Assembly: GCF_031656215.1 (NCBI RefSeq)
Contig: NZ_CP134228.1
Span: forward strand, 3,429,001 to 3,493,000
DNA length: 64,000 nucleotides
Origin: Mesorhizobium koreense
Lineage (GTDB): Bacteria; Pseudomonadota; Alphaproteobacteria; Rhizobiales; Rhizobiaceae
Direction: 5' to 3'
A model generated the notes under the pieces. It saw nothing but the letters and a program-made list of their open reading frames with translations, ran no database searches and was not told where the DNA came from. Position 1 is the first letter of the stretch. Each line of letters opens with the position of its first letter. Below are positions 24,256-34,283 of the stretch, in pieces. Both the position numbers and the translations under genes were made by a program.

Positions 24256-25995
24256 ATGAGCGCCGAGGACGACTTCCGCATCCGGCCCGGCCGCATCCGC
24301 TCCACCCGCGCGCAGCGAGCGCGACCCTTCATCGCGCAGGCGCTCGCCGCCGCCCAGCGAGCTGGCGGCTCCATCTCCCACAAGGGGACGATCGGCCCCG
24401 GCCATCGCTCCCGCTTCGGCCGCGGCCAGCGCGCCTCGGTGCAGGCGATCCGCCTCATTACGTCGCGCTCGCGGGGCGCCGTGGTGAAGGCGCGTGTCGT
24501 CCGCCACAGTGCGCGCGGCGCACCGCTCGCTACGCATCTCGGCTACCTGCGGCGCGAGGGCGTCACCCGGGACGGGGAGAAGGCCCAGCTCTTCGGTCCC
24601 GGCACCGTCGAAGCCAACCCGAAGGACTTCGCCGACCGCTGTGCCGACGACCGCCATCACTTCCGCTTCATCGTGTCACCGGATGACGCGATCGAGATCG
24701 CCGACCTCAAGCAGTTCACGCGCGACCTGATCGGCCAAATGGAGAAGGATCTCGGGACCAGGCTCGACTGGGTCGCCGTCGATCACTGGAACACCGAGCA
24801 CCCGCACGTCCACCTGATCGTCCGCGGCGTTCGCGACGACGGCGAGAACCTCGTGATCTCACGCGATTACATCAAGGAGGGCATGCGCGACCGCGCGCGC
24901 GACCTGATCACCCAGGAGCTTGGCCCGCGCACCGACCACGACATCCGCACCACCCTGGAGCGCCAGATCAACGCCGAGCGCTGGACGAACTTCGACCGCC
25001 AGCTCAAGCGCGATGCATACCGCACGGGCGTCATCGACCTCGCGCCGCGCGCCGACCGCCAGCCCGACGAATTCCATGCGCTGAAGGTCGGCCGCCTGCG
25101 CAAGCTGGAGACACTCGGTCTCGCCGATCAGATTGGACCGGGCCAATGGGTGGTTTCCGAGACGGCCGAGAAGAGTTTGCGGGAGCTCGGCGAGCGCGGC
25201 GACATCATCAAGCGCATACATCACGGCCTCGCCGAGCGCGGCATCGAACGCGGCGCGGCGAGCTACGTGCTGGCCGGTGAAAGCCTGGACGAACCGATCG
25301 TCGGACGCTTGCTGGCGCGTGGGCTCGACGACGAGCTCAAGGGCAGCGCCTTTGCGATCGTCGATGGCGTCGATGGCCGCACCCACCACATTAAGCTCGC
25401 CGATCTCAACGCGGCTGGGGATTCTGCGTCGGGCTCGATCGTAGAGCTGCGCCGGTTCGACGACGCCCAGGGCCAGCGGCGCGTCGCGCTTGCTGTACGA
25501 TCGGACCTTCCCCTCGAGCAGCAGATCACGGCCAACGGGGCCACCTGGCTCGACCGCCAGGCCATCGCAAGCGAACCGGTCCCACTCGGCGGCGGTGGCT
25601 TCGGCGCCGAGGTCCGTGACGCGCTTAACCGCCGCGCGGAGCATCTCATCGGCCAAGGCTTTGCCGAGCGGCAAAGCCGTGGTGTCAGCTTCAGCCGCAA
25701 CCTGATCGAGGCACTGAGGAGTCGCGAGCTCGACGCCCTGCGCGAACGTCTGACGATCGAGACCGGCCAAGCGGCGGTCAAGGCTGGCACCGGCGAATAC
25801 GTTGCCGGCACCTATCGCCGCCGCTTCGATCTCGCCTCCGGCCGGTTCGCCATGCTCAACGACGGCCTTGGCTTCCAGCTCGTGCCGTGGTCGCCGTCCC
25901 TCGAGCAGCATCTTGGACGACACGTCGCCGGCGTCGCGCGCGGCGACGGCAGGATCGATTGGAGCTTCGGCCGCAAGCGGGGGATCGGCCTGTGA
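24256..25995 (+). CDS. Relaxase/mobilisation nuclease (VirD2-like, DUF3363)
   Basis: 579 residues from the ATG at 24256. Relaxase core in the first ~250 residues: VVRHSARGAPLATHLGYLRREGV with the candidate catalytic Tyr, DRHHFRFIVSP, QMEKDLGTRLDWVAVDHWNTEHPHVHLIVRG (His182, His184 and His186 region). The rest is the DUF3363 C-terminal domain. It nicks oriT, stays bound to the 5' end and is carried by the coupling protein into the recipient. It is complete and of normal length. oriT lies directly upstream and traG 28 bases downstream. Confidence 0.92.
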   Translation: MSAEDDFRIRPGRIRSTRAQRARPFIAQALAAAQRAGGSISHKGTIGPGHRSRFGRGQRASVQAIRLITSRSRGAVVKARVVRHSARGAPLATHLGYLRREGVTRDGEKAQLFGPGTVEANPKDFADRCADDRHHFRFIVSPDDAIEIADLKQFTRDLIGQMEKDLGTRLDWVAVDHWNTEHPHVHLIVRGVRDDGENLVISRDYIKEGMRDRARDLITQELGPRTDHDIRTTLERQINAERWTNFDRQLKRDAYRTGVIDLAPRADRQPDEFHALKVGRLRKLETLGLADQIGPGQWVVSETAEKSLRELGERGDIIKRIHHGLAERGIERGAASYVLAGESLDEPIVGRLLARGLDDELKGSAFAIVDGVDGRTHHIKLADLNAAGDSASGSIVELRRFDDAQGQRRVALAVRSDLPLEQQITANGATWLDRQAIASEPVPLGGGGFGAEVRDALNRRAEHLIGQGFAERQSRGVSFSRNLIEALRSRELDALRERLTIETGQAAVKAGTGEYVAGTYRRRFDLASGRFAMLNDGLGFQLVPWSPSLEQHLGRHVAGVARGDGRIDWSFGRKRGIGL

Positions 25996-26023
25996 CGACG
26001 CAATCGGACAGGAGGGTCGTGTG

Positions 26024-28009
26024 ATGTCCGCAACCAAGATTCTCTGGGGTCAGATTCTCGTCGTCGCGCTGATCATCCTCGCCACGACGTGGGGCGCGAC
26101 CGAGTTGACCGCTTGGCGATTGGGCTTCCAGGCGCAGCTCGGCGAGCCATGGTTCGTGGCCTTCGGCTGGCCGGTCTACTATCCGCCAGCGTTCTACGCC
26201 TGGTGGTTCTTCTACGACGCCTATGCGCCTGCGATCTTCGTCGAGGGCGCCTACATCGCGGCGTCGGGTGGTTTTGTCGCAATCGCAGTCGCGATCGGCA
26301 TGTCGGTGTGGCGGGCGCGCGAAACCAAGAACGTCGACACCTACGGCTCAGCGCGGTGGGCCCGGCCAGACGAAGTGGAGGCTGCGGGGCTTCTCGGTCC
26401 TGACGGCGTGGTGCTCGGCAAGCTCGGCCGCGACTACCTGCGGCACGATGGACCCGAGCACGTCCTTTGCTTCGCGCCGACCAGGAGCGGCAAGGGTGTC
26501 GGCTTAGTCATTCCATCGCTGCTGACTTGGCCGGGCTCGGCAATCGTTCACGACATCAAGGGAGAGAACTGGCAGCTCACGTCCGGCTTCCGTTTGAAGC
26601 ATGGCAGGGTCTTACTGTTCGATCCGACCAACGCCAAGTCTTCCGCTTACAACCCGCTGCTCGAGGTCCGGCGCGGCGAGTGGGAGGTCAGGGACGTCCA
26701 GAACATCGCGGACATACTGGTCGATCCGGAGGGCTCGTTGGACAAGAGGAACCATTGGGAGAAGACCTCGCATGCGCTGCTCGTCGGCGCCATCCTCCAC
26801 GTGCTCTACGCGGAGGAGGACAAGACGCTGGCAGGAGTCGCGTCCTTCCTTTCCGATCCCCGCCGCCCGATTGAATCGACGCTCGCCGCGATGATGAAGA
26901 CCCCGCATCTCGGCGAGGCCGGACCGCATCCGGTCATCGCGAGCGCGGCGCGGGAGCTGCTCAACAAGTCGGACAACGAACGCAGCGGCGTCCTGAGCAC
27001 GGCCATGTCGTTTCTAGGTCTCTATCGCGATCCTGTCGTCGCCGCCGTCACACGCCGCTGCGAGTGGCGCATCACCGACATCGCCGGAGGAGCGCAGCCG
27101 ACAACGCTTTATCTCGTCGTGCCGCCGTCGGACATCGCGCGCACCAAGCCTCTGATCCGCCTGATCCTCAACCAGATCGGACGCCGCCTGACCGAAGATC
27201 TCCATGCGAAGTCACGCCGCCACCGCCTGCTTCTCATGCTCGACGAGTTTCCTGCGCTTGGCCGTCTCGACTTTTTCGAGAGCGCGCTGGCGTTTATGGC
27301 TGGATATGGGTTGAAGGCGTTCCTGATCGCGCAAAGTCTCAACCAGATCGAGAAGGCCTACGGACCCAACAACTCAATCCTGGACAATTGCCACGTCAGG
27401 GTTTCGTTCGCCACCAACGACGAAAGAACCGCCAAGCGGGTCAGCGATGCGCTCGGCACCGCGACGGAGCTACGCGCGATGCGCAACTACGCGGGTCACC
27501 GGCTGAGCCCCTGGCTCGGGCACCTTATGGTGTCGCGCTCCGAGACGGCCCGGCCGCTGCTTACGCCCGGCGAAATTATGCAACTTCCGCCGGCCGATGA
27601 GATCGTGATGGTCGCGGGAACGCCGCCCGTGCGCGCGAAGAAGGCGCGCTATTTCGAAGACCAGAGATTTCAGGCGCGCGTCTTGGCGCCGCCGGTCCTG
27701 ACGAAAGTGGATGACGAGCGGTCGAATGACTGGGCCGGCCGGCCCCTGCCGCCACGACCTCTGCAGGAGGTCGCACCGCCCGTGAGCGATACGGACGATG
27801 AGGACACGACCGGCTCCGAGAAGCGACGCCAACCGGAGCTCGAACGCGCAGCACCAATCGAGAGGAAGCCGCCGATCGACAACGAATTCGAGATCGATCC
27901 GAACGACGACGAGCCGGACGATGCCGCGCGGCTGAGCCGCATGAACCGTATCGTGCAAGCCGTAGCGCGTCAGGTGTCGCTCGATCCCGACGATGGCATG
28001 GAGCTTTAG
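26024..28009 (+). CDS. traG: Type IV coupling protein TraG (VirD4 family)
   Basis: 661 residues with a GGAGGG site before the ATG at 26024. Two N-terminal membrane segments (about 8-28 and 75-95) anchor it. Then YGSARWARPDEVEAAGLL, Walker A APTRSGKGVG at 151-160, HDIKGENWQLTSG, and Walker B LLLMLDEFPALG near 402-413. The C-terminal ~120 residues are acidic and variable. It couples the relaxase-DNA complex to the Trb channel as a hexameric ATPase. It follows the relaxase closely and precedes copG. Confidence 0.93.
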   Translation: MSATKILWGQILVVALIILATTWGATELTAWRLGFQAQLGEPWFVAFGWPVYYPPAFYAWWFFYDAYAPAIFVEGAYIAASGGFVAIAVAIGMSVWRARETKNVDTYGSARWARPDEVEAAGLLGPDGVVLGKLGRDYLRHDGPEHVLCFAPTRSGKGVGLVIPSLLTWPGSAIVHDIKGENWQLTSGFRLKHGRVLLFDPTNAKSSAYNPLLEVRRGEWEVRDVQNIADILVDPEGSLDKRNHWEKTSHALLVGAILHVLYAEEDKTLAGVASFLSDPRRPIESTLAAMMKTPHLGEAGPHPVIASAARELLNKSDNERSGVLSTAMSFLGLYRDPVVAAVTRRCEWRITDIAGGAQPTTLYLVVPPSDIARTKPLIRLILNQIGRRLTEDLHAKSRRHRLLLMLDEFPALGRLDFFESALAFMAGYGLKAFLIAQSLNQIEKAYGPNNSILDNCHVRVSFATNDERTAKRVSDALGTATELRAMRNYAGHRLSPWLGHLMVSRSETARPLLTPGEIMQLPPADEIVMVAGTPPVRAKKARYFEDQRFQARVLAPPVLTKVDDERSNDWAGRPLPPRPLQEVAPPVSDTDDEDTTGSEKRRQPELERAAPIERKPPIDNEFEIDPNDDEPDDAARLSRMNRIVQAVARQVSLDPDDGMEL

Positions 28010-28015
28010 TACGCC

Positions 28016-28468
28016 ATGGCGAATGCGAACAAGAAGCGACGGCTTTCCGTCTATCTTGAGCCGGGCGTGACCAAGGCGCTCGCCGAATACGCCGCGCTGC
28101 GTGCGCAACCCCGCTCTCTCATTGCCGAGGCGGCTATCGCGTCATTCCTGTCTCCCGACGCAGCGGAGCGCCAGGAGGCGGCGCTCACCAAACGGCTTGA
28201 TCAGCTCGACCGACGCACCGCGCGCCTGGAGCGTGACCTTGGCATCGCGGTGGAGACGCTCGCGGTCTTTGTCCGCTTCTGGCTGACCACCAACCCGCCG
28301 CTGCCCGAGCCTGCGCAGGCGGCCGCACGCGCACAGGCCAGCGAGCGTTACGATGACTTCGTCGCGGCGCTCGGTCGGCGACTCGCCAAAGGTCCAAAGC
28401 TCTGGCGGGAGATATCAGACGATGTGGGTCTTGCTCCGGGCGTGGATCAGGTCCCCACAGAGGGTTAG
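28016..28468 (+). CDS. CopG-family ribbon-helix-helix regulator
   Basis: 150 residues, 6 bases after traG. The first ~45 residues form an RHH fold (KKRRLSVYLEPGVTKALAEYAALRAQPRSLIAEAAIASFL). A helical part follows (RLDQLDRRTARLERDLGIAVETLAVFVRFWL) that could mediate oligomerisation. The position between traG and trbB is standard, and such proteins probably control the trb operon. In relatives trbB follows closely, whereas here nearly 1 kb of other DNA intervenes. Confidence 0.82.
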   Translation: MANANKKRRLSVYLEPGVTKALAEYAALRAQPRSLIAEAAIASFLSPDAAERQEAALTKRLDQLDRRTARLERDLGIAVETLAVFVRFWLTTNPPLPEPAQAAARAQASERYDDFVAALGRRLAKGPKLWREISDDVGLAPGVDQVPTEG

Positions 28469-28709
28469 GCACACATCGCTCGACCTAGGGATCTGGCGAT
28501 GGTCGTCCGACCGGTAGCATTCGGATGTTACTGGCCCGGGGTCGGTTGCTCCGCTTAGTGTGCCCCTCCGGACCTCGAATGCCTTTTGCGGTTCTCGCTT
28601 CGTTGATGCCGATCCAAGTTTCTCCCGAAGTTGTCCCGAAATGTTGGTCCATAGAGGAAAAGGACGTGTTTATAGTGGTGCCGATTTCGAGATGGATTGG
28701 AGAGCGGTT

Positions 28710-29180
28710 ATGAAGGAAAGATGTGATGGATGCGGCCTTGAGATCGAGGGAGGTCGCGAGGCCTGTCAACGCCTGTTTGATTCTCGTGCGAGCCTAGAGA
28801 TGAATGACTATCGCTACGCTCGTCTTCATCGACTGGTCGTTGATTGCTATTGCCTCCAGCATCCTCAGCAATACTGCGTGTCGGCGAAATCGCTCATGGC
28901 GCATTTGGCGGGGCTTTGCGTCGCCATCGAGATGAACGGCGAGCAAGACGCCTATCGAGCGTTACAAAAGTCGCTCAATGGGAATCCCTCTCTGGTCAAG
29001 CCGATGCTTCCCGAGACAAGAGGTAGCTACACGATAGCCGATGTCCTAAATGCATCGGACGCCGACGACTATGCGGACTGTGTCAATCAGTGGGCTAACC
29101 AAGTGTGGCGCGCCTATCAGCCGATTCAAGGGTGGGGACGCGATTGGCTCGGACGCACGTGTAGTAGCCGACTGCGATAG
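28710..29180 (+). CDS. DUF5946 family protein (inserted cargo)
   Basis: 156 residues from the ATG at 28710, which has a GGAGAG site; ATG at 28692 is an alternative. The zinc-ribbon-like start CDGCGLEIEGG, the block YARLHRLVVDCYCLQHPQQY and LMAHLAGLCVAIE match DUF5946. The function is unknown. GC is visibly lower than in the traG and trb genes on either side, and the gene splits the usual traG-copG-trb order, so it is a later insertion. The 241 bases before it and the 265 bases after it show nothing recognisable. Confidence 0.72.
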   Translation: MKERCDGCGLEIEGGREACQRLFDSRASLEMNDYRYARLHRLVVDCYCLQHPQQYCVSAKSLMAHLAGLCVAIEMNGEQDAYRALQKSLNGNPSLVKPMLPETRGSYTIADVLNASDADDYADCVNQWANQVWRAYQPIQGWGRDWLGRTCSSRLR

Positions 29181-29445
29181 CCGGTCATCGCAGCCATCCA
29201 GGGGCGTCTTTTAGGGTGCACAAGGCTCCAGCAAGAACTCTCCGGCGACGTTCCAACCGAGCCGTGTAACGAATCGGCGCGATCACGCAGCTCGCAAGTC
29301 GTTAGCGACTTCGCCGTTTTCCTGTATTTCTACGCCACACTACGACGACCTTATCAGGGTTGTTGCGCCGCCCAATTTTCTGGCTCTTCTACTCATCCCC
29401 AATCGAGGGTCGCTTTGAAGCGGTCCCACACAGAACGGGGACGAA

Positions 29446-30429
29446 GTGGCGGTGTCATTCCAACAATCCGAAGCGTTCCTTCGCGGCACACGCATGCTGC
29501 GCACGGCCCTCGGCCCGGCCATTGCCGGCTTCCTGGAAGACCCTTCGATCGTCGAGGTGATGCTCAATCCCGATGGGCGGCTCTGGATTGACCGACTCTC
29601 GGAAGGTCTGGCCGACACGGGTGAGCACTTGTCGCCTGCCGACGGCGAGCGCATCGTTCGGCTGGTCGCCCATCATGTCGGTGTCGAGGTTCACACCGGA
29701 AGCCCGCGTGTGTCGGCGGAGCTGCCCGGAACGGGAGAGCGTTTCGAGGGCCTGCTGCCGCCGGTGGTGGCCGCCCCAGCGTTCGCGATCCGGAAGCCGG
29801 CGGTCGCCGTGTTCACGCTTCAGGACTATGTGGCCGCCGCAATCATGACGGGCGACCAGGCGGAGACACTTCGCCGTGCGGTCACCGATCGCCGCAACAT
29901 TCTCGTCGCCGGGGGAACGAGCACCGGCAAGACCACGCTCACTAATGCGCTCCTCGCAGAGGTGTCGAAGTCCGCCGATCGCGTCGTTCTCATCGAGGAC
30001 ACGCGCGAGCTTCAATGCGCGGCGCCGAATCTTGTCGCGATGCGCACCAAGGACGGCGTCGCCACGCTGTCCGATCTGGTGCGATCTTCTCTGCGCCTGC
30101 GGCCCGACCGCATTCCCATCGGCGAGGTGCGCGGCGCCGAGGCGCTGGACCTTCTGAAAGCTTGGGGCACCGGACATCCCGGCGGGATCGGGACGATACA
30201 CGCCGGCACCGCGATCGGTGCGCTCCGCCGTCTCGAGCAGCTCATCCAGGAGGCCGTTGTCACGGTCCCGCGCGCGCTGATCGCCGAGACTATCGATCTC
30301 GTCGCCGTGCTGAGTGGGCGCGGCGCTGCCCGCCGTCTCGCCGAGCTCGCCCGCGTCGAGGGCCTCGGACCCGGCGGCGACTACAGCATCACCCCCGCAA
30401 CACCAGGCACAGCAGGAGATCACGCATGA
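29446..30429 (+). CDS. trbB: TrbB, type IV secretion ATPase (VirB11-like)
   Basis: 327 residues starting with GTG at 29446. Walker [10 protein letters not shown] near 156, [10 protein letters not shown] (Asp box), [48 protein letters not shown] (Walker B and His box). It is a cytoplasmic hexameric ATPase that drives pilus assembly and substrate passage. It opens the trb operon and overlaps trbC by four bases. Confidence 0.93.
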   Translation: MAVSFQQSEAFLRGTRMLRTALGPAIAGFLEDPSIVEVMLNPDGRLWIDRLSEGLADTGEHLSPADGERIVRLVAHHVGVEVHTGSPRVSAELPGTGERFEGLLPPVVAAPAFAIRKPAVAVFTLQDYVAAAIMTGDQAETLRRAVTDRRNILVAGGTSTGKTTLTNALLAEVSKSADRVVLIEDTRELQCAAPNLVAMRTKDGVATLSDLVRSSLRLRPDRIPIGEVRGAEALDLLKAWGTGHPGGIGTIHAGTAIGALRRLEQLIQEAVVTVPRALIAETIDLVAVLSGRGAARRLAELARVEGLGPGGDYSITPATPGTAGDHA

Positions 30430-30785
30430 CCGCGGCTCGACAGCCATCATTCAAGCAACGCCTTTTCGCCGGCTCGGTTCTTGATCGGATCGGCACCATT
30501 GGCCTGACCGCGGCGGGGTTTCTCTACGCTGCGCCAGCCTATGCCAGCGGCTCGTCAATGCCCTGGGAACAACCGCTTCAGCAGATCCTGCAATCGATCG
30601 AAGGCCCGGTGGCGAAGGTCATTGCCGTGATCATCATCATCGTCACCGGCTTGACGCTCGCCTTTGGCGACACCAGCGGCGGCTTCCGCAGGCTGGTGCA
30701 GATCGTGTTCGGCCTGTCCATCGCGTTCGCCGCGAGTTCCTTCTTCTTGAGCTTCTTCAGCTTCGGCGGCGGAGCGCTGGTATGA
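30426..30785 (+). CDS. trbC: TrbC, conjugative pilin precursor
   Basis: 119 residues. A long N-terminal signal region (residues 1-41 ending AAPAYASG) is followed by SMPWEQPLQQILQSIEGPVAK and two hydrophobic segments (AKVIAVIIIIVTGLTLAF; VQIVFGLSIAFAASSFF). This is the VirB2/TrbC pilin layout; it is matured by the signal peptidase and the TraF-like protease. ATGA overlaps at both ends show tight coupling. Confidence 0.9.
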   Translation: MTAARQPSFKQRLFAGSVLDRIGTIGLTAAGFLYAAPAYASGSSMPWEQPLQQILQSIEGPVAKVIAVIIIIVTGLTLAFGDTSGGFRRLVQIVFGLSIAFAASSFFLSFFSFGGGALV

Positions 30786-31063
30786 CCACGGGTGTCATCG
30801 ACGGCGCCGAAGTGCCCGGCTTCTCGGTGCCGGTGCATCGGGCGCTGACCGAACACATCCTCCTCGGCGGTGCGCCGCGTTCGATCGCTATCCTCAACGG
30901 CACGCTCGCGGCCGCGCTCGGGCTCGGCCTGCGCCTCTGGCTCCTCGGCCTCGGCTTGTGGGCGGTCGGCCATTTTGTGGCCGTCTGGGCGGCGAAGCGC
31001 GACCCGATGTTCGTCGAGGTGACGCGCCGGCATCTGCGCGTTCCCGGCTTCATGGGCGTGTGA
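30782..31063 (+). CDS. trbD: TrbD, VirB3-like inner-membrane protein
   Basis: 93 residues. VPVHRALTEHILLGGAPRS followed by a hydrophobic pair (residues 36-67) and the conserved RDPMFVEVTRRHL tail. The VirB3-family protein works with the TrbE ATPase in pilus biogenesis. Overlaps trbC by four bases. Confidence 0.9.
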   Translation: MTTGVIDGAEVPGFSVPVHRALTEHILLGGAPRSIAILNGTLAAALGLGLRLWLLGLGLWAVGHFVAVWAAKRDPMFVEVTRRHLRVPGFMGV

Positions 31064-31073
31064 GGCGGCCGAG

Positions 31074-33512
31074 ATGATGAACCTCGCAGAATATCGCCGC
31101 ACCTCCTCGCGCCTCGCCGATTTCCTGCCCTGGGCAGCGCTCGTCGGAGAGGGCGTCGTCCTCAACAAGGATGGCAGCCTCCAGCGCACGGCACGCTTTC
31201 GCGGACCCGACCTCGACTCCGCCGTGCAGGCCGAGCTCGTTGCGGTTGCCGGTCGCCTCAACAACGCCTTTCGCCGATTGGGCTCTGGGTGGGCGATCTT
31301 CGTGGAGGCGCAGCGCCACGGCGTGGGCGCCTATCCATCAGACCGCTTTCCCGACGCGGCGTCGGCCCTAGTCGACGCGGAGCGCAAGGCTGACTTTGAG
31401 GAAGCGAGCGCGCATTTCGAGTCGAGCTACTTCCTCACCTTCAGTTATCTGCCGCCGGCCGAAGACGCCGCCCGCGCCGAGAACTGGCTTTACGAGGGCA
31501 AGGCCAATCGAAGCGTCGATCCGTATGAAGTCCTACGCGGCTTCGTCGATCGCACCGATCGCGTGCTGCAGCTCATTGAAGCGTTCATGCCCGAATGCGC
31601 CTGGCTCGATGACGGCGAAACGCTGACGTACCTGCATTCGTGCATTTCGATCAAGCGCCATCACGTGCGCGTCCCCGAGACGCCCATGTATCTGGACGCG
31701 CTGCTGGCCGATCAGTCGCTCACGGGAGGCCTCGAGCCGCGGCTCGGCGACACGCATCTCCGCGTCCTCACCATCGTCGGCTTTCCGAGCGCCACGACGC
31801 CGGGAATCCTCGACGATCTCAATCGGCTCCCCTTCACCTATCGGTGGAGCACCCGCGCCATCCTGCTCGACAAGACCGACGCGACCAAGCTGGTGACCAA
31901 GATCCGCCGGCAGTGGTTCGCCAAACGCAAGTCGATTGCGGTCATATTGAAGGAGGTGATGACGAACGAGGCGTCGACGCTCCTGGATACAGACGCGGCC
32001 AACAAGGCGGCCGACGCCGATCTTGCGCTCCAGGAACTCGGCGCCGACTACGCCGGCGAGGCCTATGTCACTGCGTCGGTAACGGTCTGGGACAGCGACC
32101 CGCGTATCGCCGCCGAAAAGCTGCGGCTCGTCGAGAAAGTCATCCAGGGCCGCGACTTCACAGCGATACCCGAGACGATCAATGCGGTGGACGCCTGGCT
32201 CGGCTCGCTGCCGGGACATGTCTACGGCAACGTGCGGCAGCCGCCGATTTCGACGCTCAATCTCGCCCACATGATCCCGCTCTCGGCGGTGTGGGCGGGG
32301 CCGGAACGGGATGAGCACTTTGGTGCGCCCCCCTTGCTGTTCGGCAAGACCGAAGGGTCCACCCCGTTCCGGTTTTCGTTGCATGTTGGCGACGTCGGCC
32401 ACACGCTCGTCGTCGGCCCGACCGGCGCCGGCAAGTCGGTGCTGCTGGCGCTGATGGCCCTTCAGTTCCGGCGCTATTCCGGCTCGCAAATCTTCGCCTT
32501 CGACTTCGGTGGCAGCATTCGGGCCGCAGCGCTGGCGATGGGCGGCGACTGGCACGATCTTGGCGGCGGCCTCACGGAAGGGTCCGCCGAGAGCGTCTCG
32601 CTGCAACCGCTCGCCGGCATCCACCATGTCCCCGAACGCGCCTGGGCCGCCGATTGGATCGTCGCGATCCTGATGCGCGAGGGTGTGGTGATCACCCCCG
32701 AAGTCAAGGAGCATCTCTGGACCGCACTGACGTCGCTCGCGAGCGCCCCTGTGGTCGAGCGCACGATCACCGGCCTCGCGGTGCTCCTGCAGTCGCACGA
32801 TCTCAAGCAGGCGCTCCGGCCATTCTGCGTCGGCGGGGCCTATGGCCGGCTGCTCGACGCCGAGCACGAGCATCTAGGCGAAGCATCGGTCCAGGCCTTC
32901 GAGACTGAAGGCCTCATCGGGACCAGCGCCGCGCCTGCCGTGCTCGCCTATCTGTTTCATCGCATCGAGGATCGCCTCGACGGGCGGCCCACCTTGCTCA
33001 TCGTCGACGAAGGCTGGCTCGCACTCGACGATGAAGGCTTCGCCGGCAAGCTCAGAGAATGGCTGAAGACGCTCCGGAAAAAGAACGCCAGCGTCGTCTT
33101 CGCCACGCAGTCGCTCTCGGACATCGACAATTCGCCAACCGCGCCGGCCATCATCGAGAGCTGCCCGACGCGATTGCTGCTCCCGAACGAGCGAGCGATC
33201 GAGCCGCAGATCACCGCGATCTATCGCAGGTTCGGCTTGAACGATCGCCAGATCGAAATCCTCGCGCGCGCGATGCCGAAGCGCGACTACTACTGCCAAT
33301 CGCGACGCGGCAACAGGCTCTTCGAACTCGGCCTCTCCGATGTCGCGCTCGCTTTGTGCGCCGCATCCTCCAAGACCGACCAGACCGCCATCGAGCGCAT
33401 CGTCGCCGAACATGGCCGTGAGGATTTCCTCCCGGCATGGCTGTGCCTGCGCGGCGTCGAATGGGCCGCCGAGCTCATCCCAAACCTCACCAACCTGGAG
33501 ACTTCACCATGA
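31074..33512 (+). CDS. trbE: TrbE, type IV secretion ATPase (VirB4-like)
   Basis: 812 residues. The N-terminal VirB4 domain has MMNLAEYRRTSSRLADFLPWAALV and DLDSAVQAELVA. Walker A GPTGAGKSVLLAL lies near 448-460, Walker B LLIVDEGWLALDD near 642-654, and ATQSLSDIDNS follows. It is the largest, essential ATPase of the channel, on the inner membrane. ATGATG at 31074 allows a start at either codon. The stop overlaps trbJ (ATGA). Confidence 0.94.
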   Translation: MMNLAEYRRTSSRLADFLPWAALVGEGVVLNKDGSLQRTARFRGPDLDSAVQAELVAVAGRLNNAFRRLGSGWAIFVEAQRHGVGAYPSDRFPDAASALVDAERKADFEEASAHFESSYFLTFSYLPPAEDAARAENWLYEGKANRSVDPYEVLRGFVDRTDRVLQLIEAFMPECAWLDDGETLTYLHSCISIKRHHVRVPETPMYLDALLADQSLTGGLEPRLGDTHLRVLTIVGFPSATTPGILDDLNRLPFTYRWSTRAILLDKTDATKLVTKIRRQWFAKRKSIAVILKEVMTNEASTLLDTDAANKAADADLALQELGADYAGEAYVTASVTVWDSDPRIAAEKLRLVEKVIQGRDFTAIPETINAVDAWLGSLPGHVYGNVRQPPISTLNLAHMIPLSAVWAGPERDEHFGAPPLLFGKTEGSTPFRFSLHVGDVGHTLVVGPTGAGKSVLLALMALQFRRYSGSQIFAFDFGGSIRAAALAMGGDWHDLGGGLTEGSAESVSLQPLAGIHHVPERAWAADWIVAILMREGVVITPEVKEHLWTALTSLASAPVVERTITGLAVLLQSHDLKQALRPFCVGGAYGRLLDAEHEHLGEASVQAFETEGLIGTSAAPAVLAYLFHRIEDRLDGRPTLLIVDEGWLALDDEGFAGKLREWLKTLRKKNASVVFATQSLSDIDNSPTAPAIIESCPTRLLLPNERAIEPQITAIYRRFGLNDRQIEILARAMPKRDYYCQSRRGNRLFELGLSDVALALCAASSKTDQTAIERIVAEHGREDFLPAWLCLRGVEWAAELIPNLTNLETSP

Positions 33513-34273
33513 TTGTCCGTCGTTCGCGCGCGGCACTTCTTGCCGCCACCGCTCTTTCGCTTCCGCTTTCGTTTTCGCCGGTCCTGGTCGCGCCGGCCGC
33601 AGCGCAGTGGATCGTCTACGACCCGACCAACTACGTGCAGAACGTGCTGCAAGCGGCGCGCGCTCTGGAACAGATCAATAACCAGATCACCTCACTCCAG
33701 AATGAATCGCAGATGCTGATGAATCAGGCCCGCAATCTCGCGAGCCTGCCGTATTCGTCATTGCAGCGCCTTCAACAGTCCGTTCAGCGCACGCAGCAAC
33801 TCCTCCGCCAGGCACAGAACATCGCTTTCGACGTCCAGCAGATCGATCGCGCCTTCCAGACCACCTACGGCAGCGCCTCGCTCTCGGCATCGGATCAGCA
33901 GCTCGTCGCAGATGCACGCACGCGTTGGCAGAACACCGTCGGCGGCCTTCAGGACGCGATGCGCGTCCAGGCCGGTGTGGTCGGCAACATCGACACGAAC
34001 CGCATGGAGATGTCGGCTCTGGTCGGGCAGAGCCAGGGCGCCACGGGCGCGCTGCAGGCGACGCAAGCCGGCAATCAGATCCTCGCGCTCCAGGCGCAGC
34101 AGCTCGCTGACCTGACCGCCGTGGTCGCGGCCGATGGGCGCGCACGCGCCCTGGCCGACGCCGAGCGCGCAGCCGCAGCCGAGCAAGGGCGGGAACAGCG
34201 CCGGCGTTTCCTGGCTCCCGGGTCCGGCTATCAGCCCGGCAATGCCCGCATGTTCTCGAGCAGCGGCAACTGA
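33509..34273 (+). CDS. trbJ: TrbJ, VirB5-like periplasmic pilus-tip protein
   Basis: 254 residues. A signal peptide (RRSRAALLAATALSLPLSF, cleavage after APAAAQ near 33) leads into WIVYDPTNYVQNVLQAARALEQINNQITSLQNE and long Gln-rich helices, typical of VirB5/TrbJ. It acts in the periplasm and at the pilus tip in cell contact. It overlaps trbE by four bases. Confidence 0.9.
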   Translation: MIVRRSRAALLAATALSLPLSFSPVLVAPAAAQWIVYDPTNYVQNVLQAARALEQINNQITSLQNESQMLMNQARNLASLPYSSLQRLQQSVQRTQQLLRQAQNIAFDVQQIDRAFQTTYGSASLSASDQQLVADARTRWQNTVGGLQDAMRVQAGVVGNIDTNRMEMSALVGQSQGATGALQATQAGNQILALQAQQLADLTAVVAADGRARALADAERAAAAEQGREQRRRFLAPGSGYQPGNARMFSSSGN

Positions 34274-34283
34274 GGGCGGCCCC

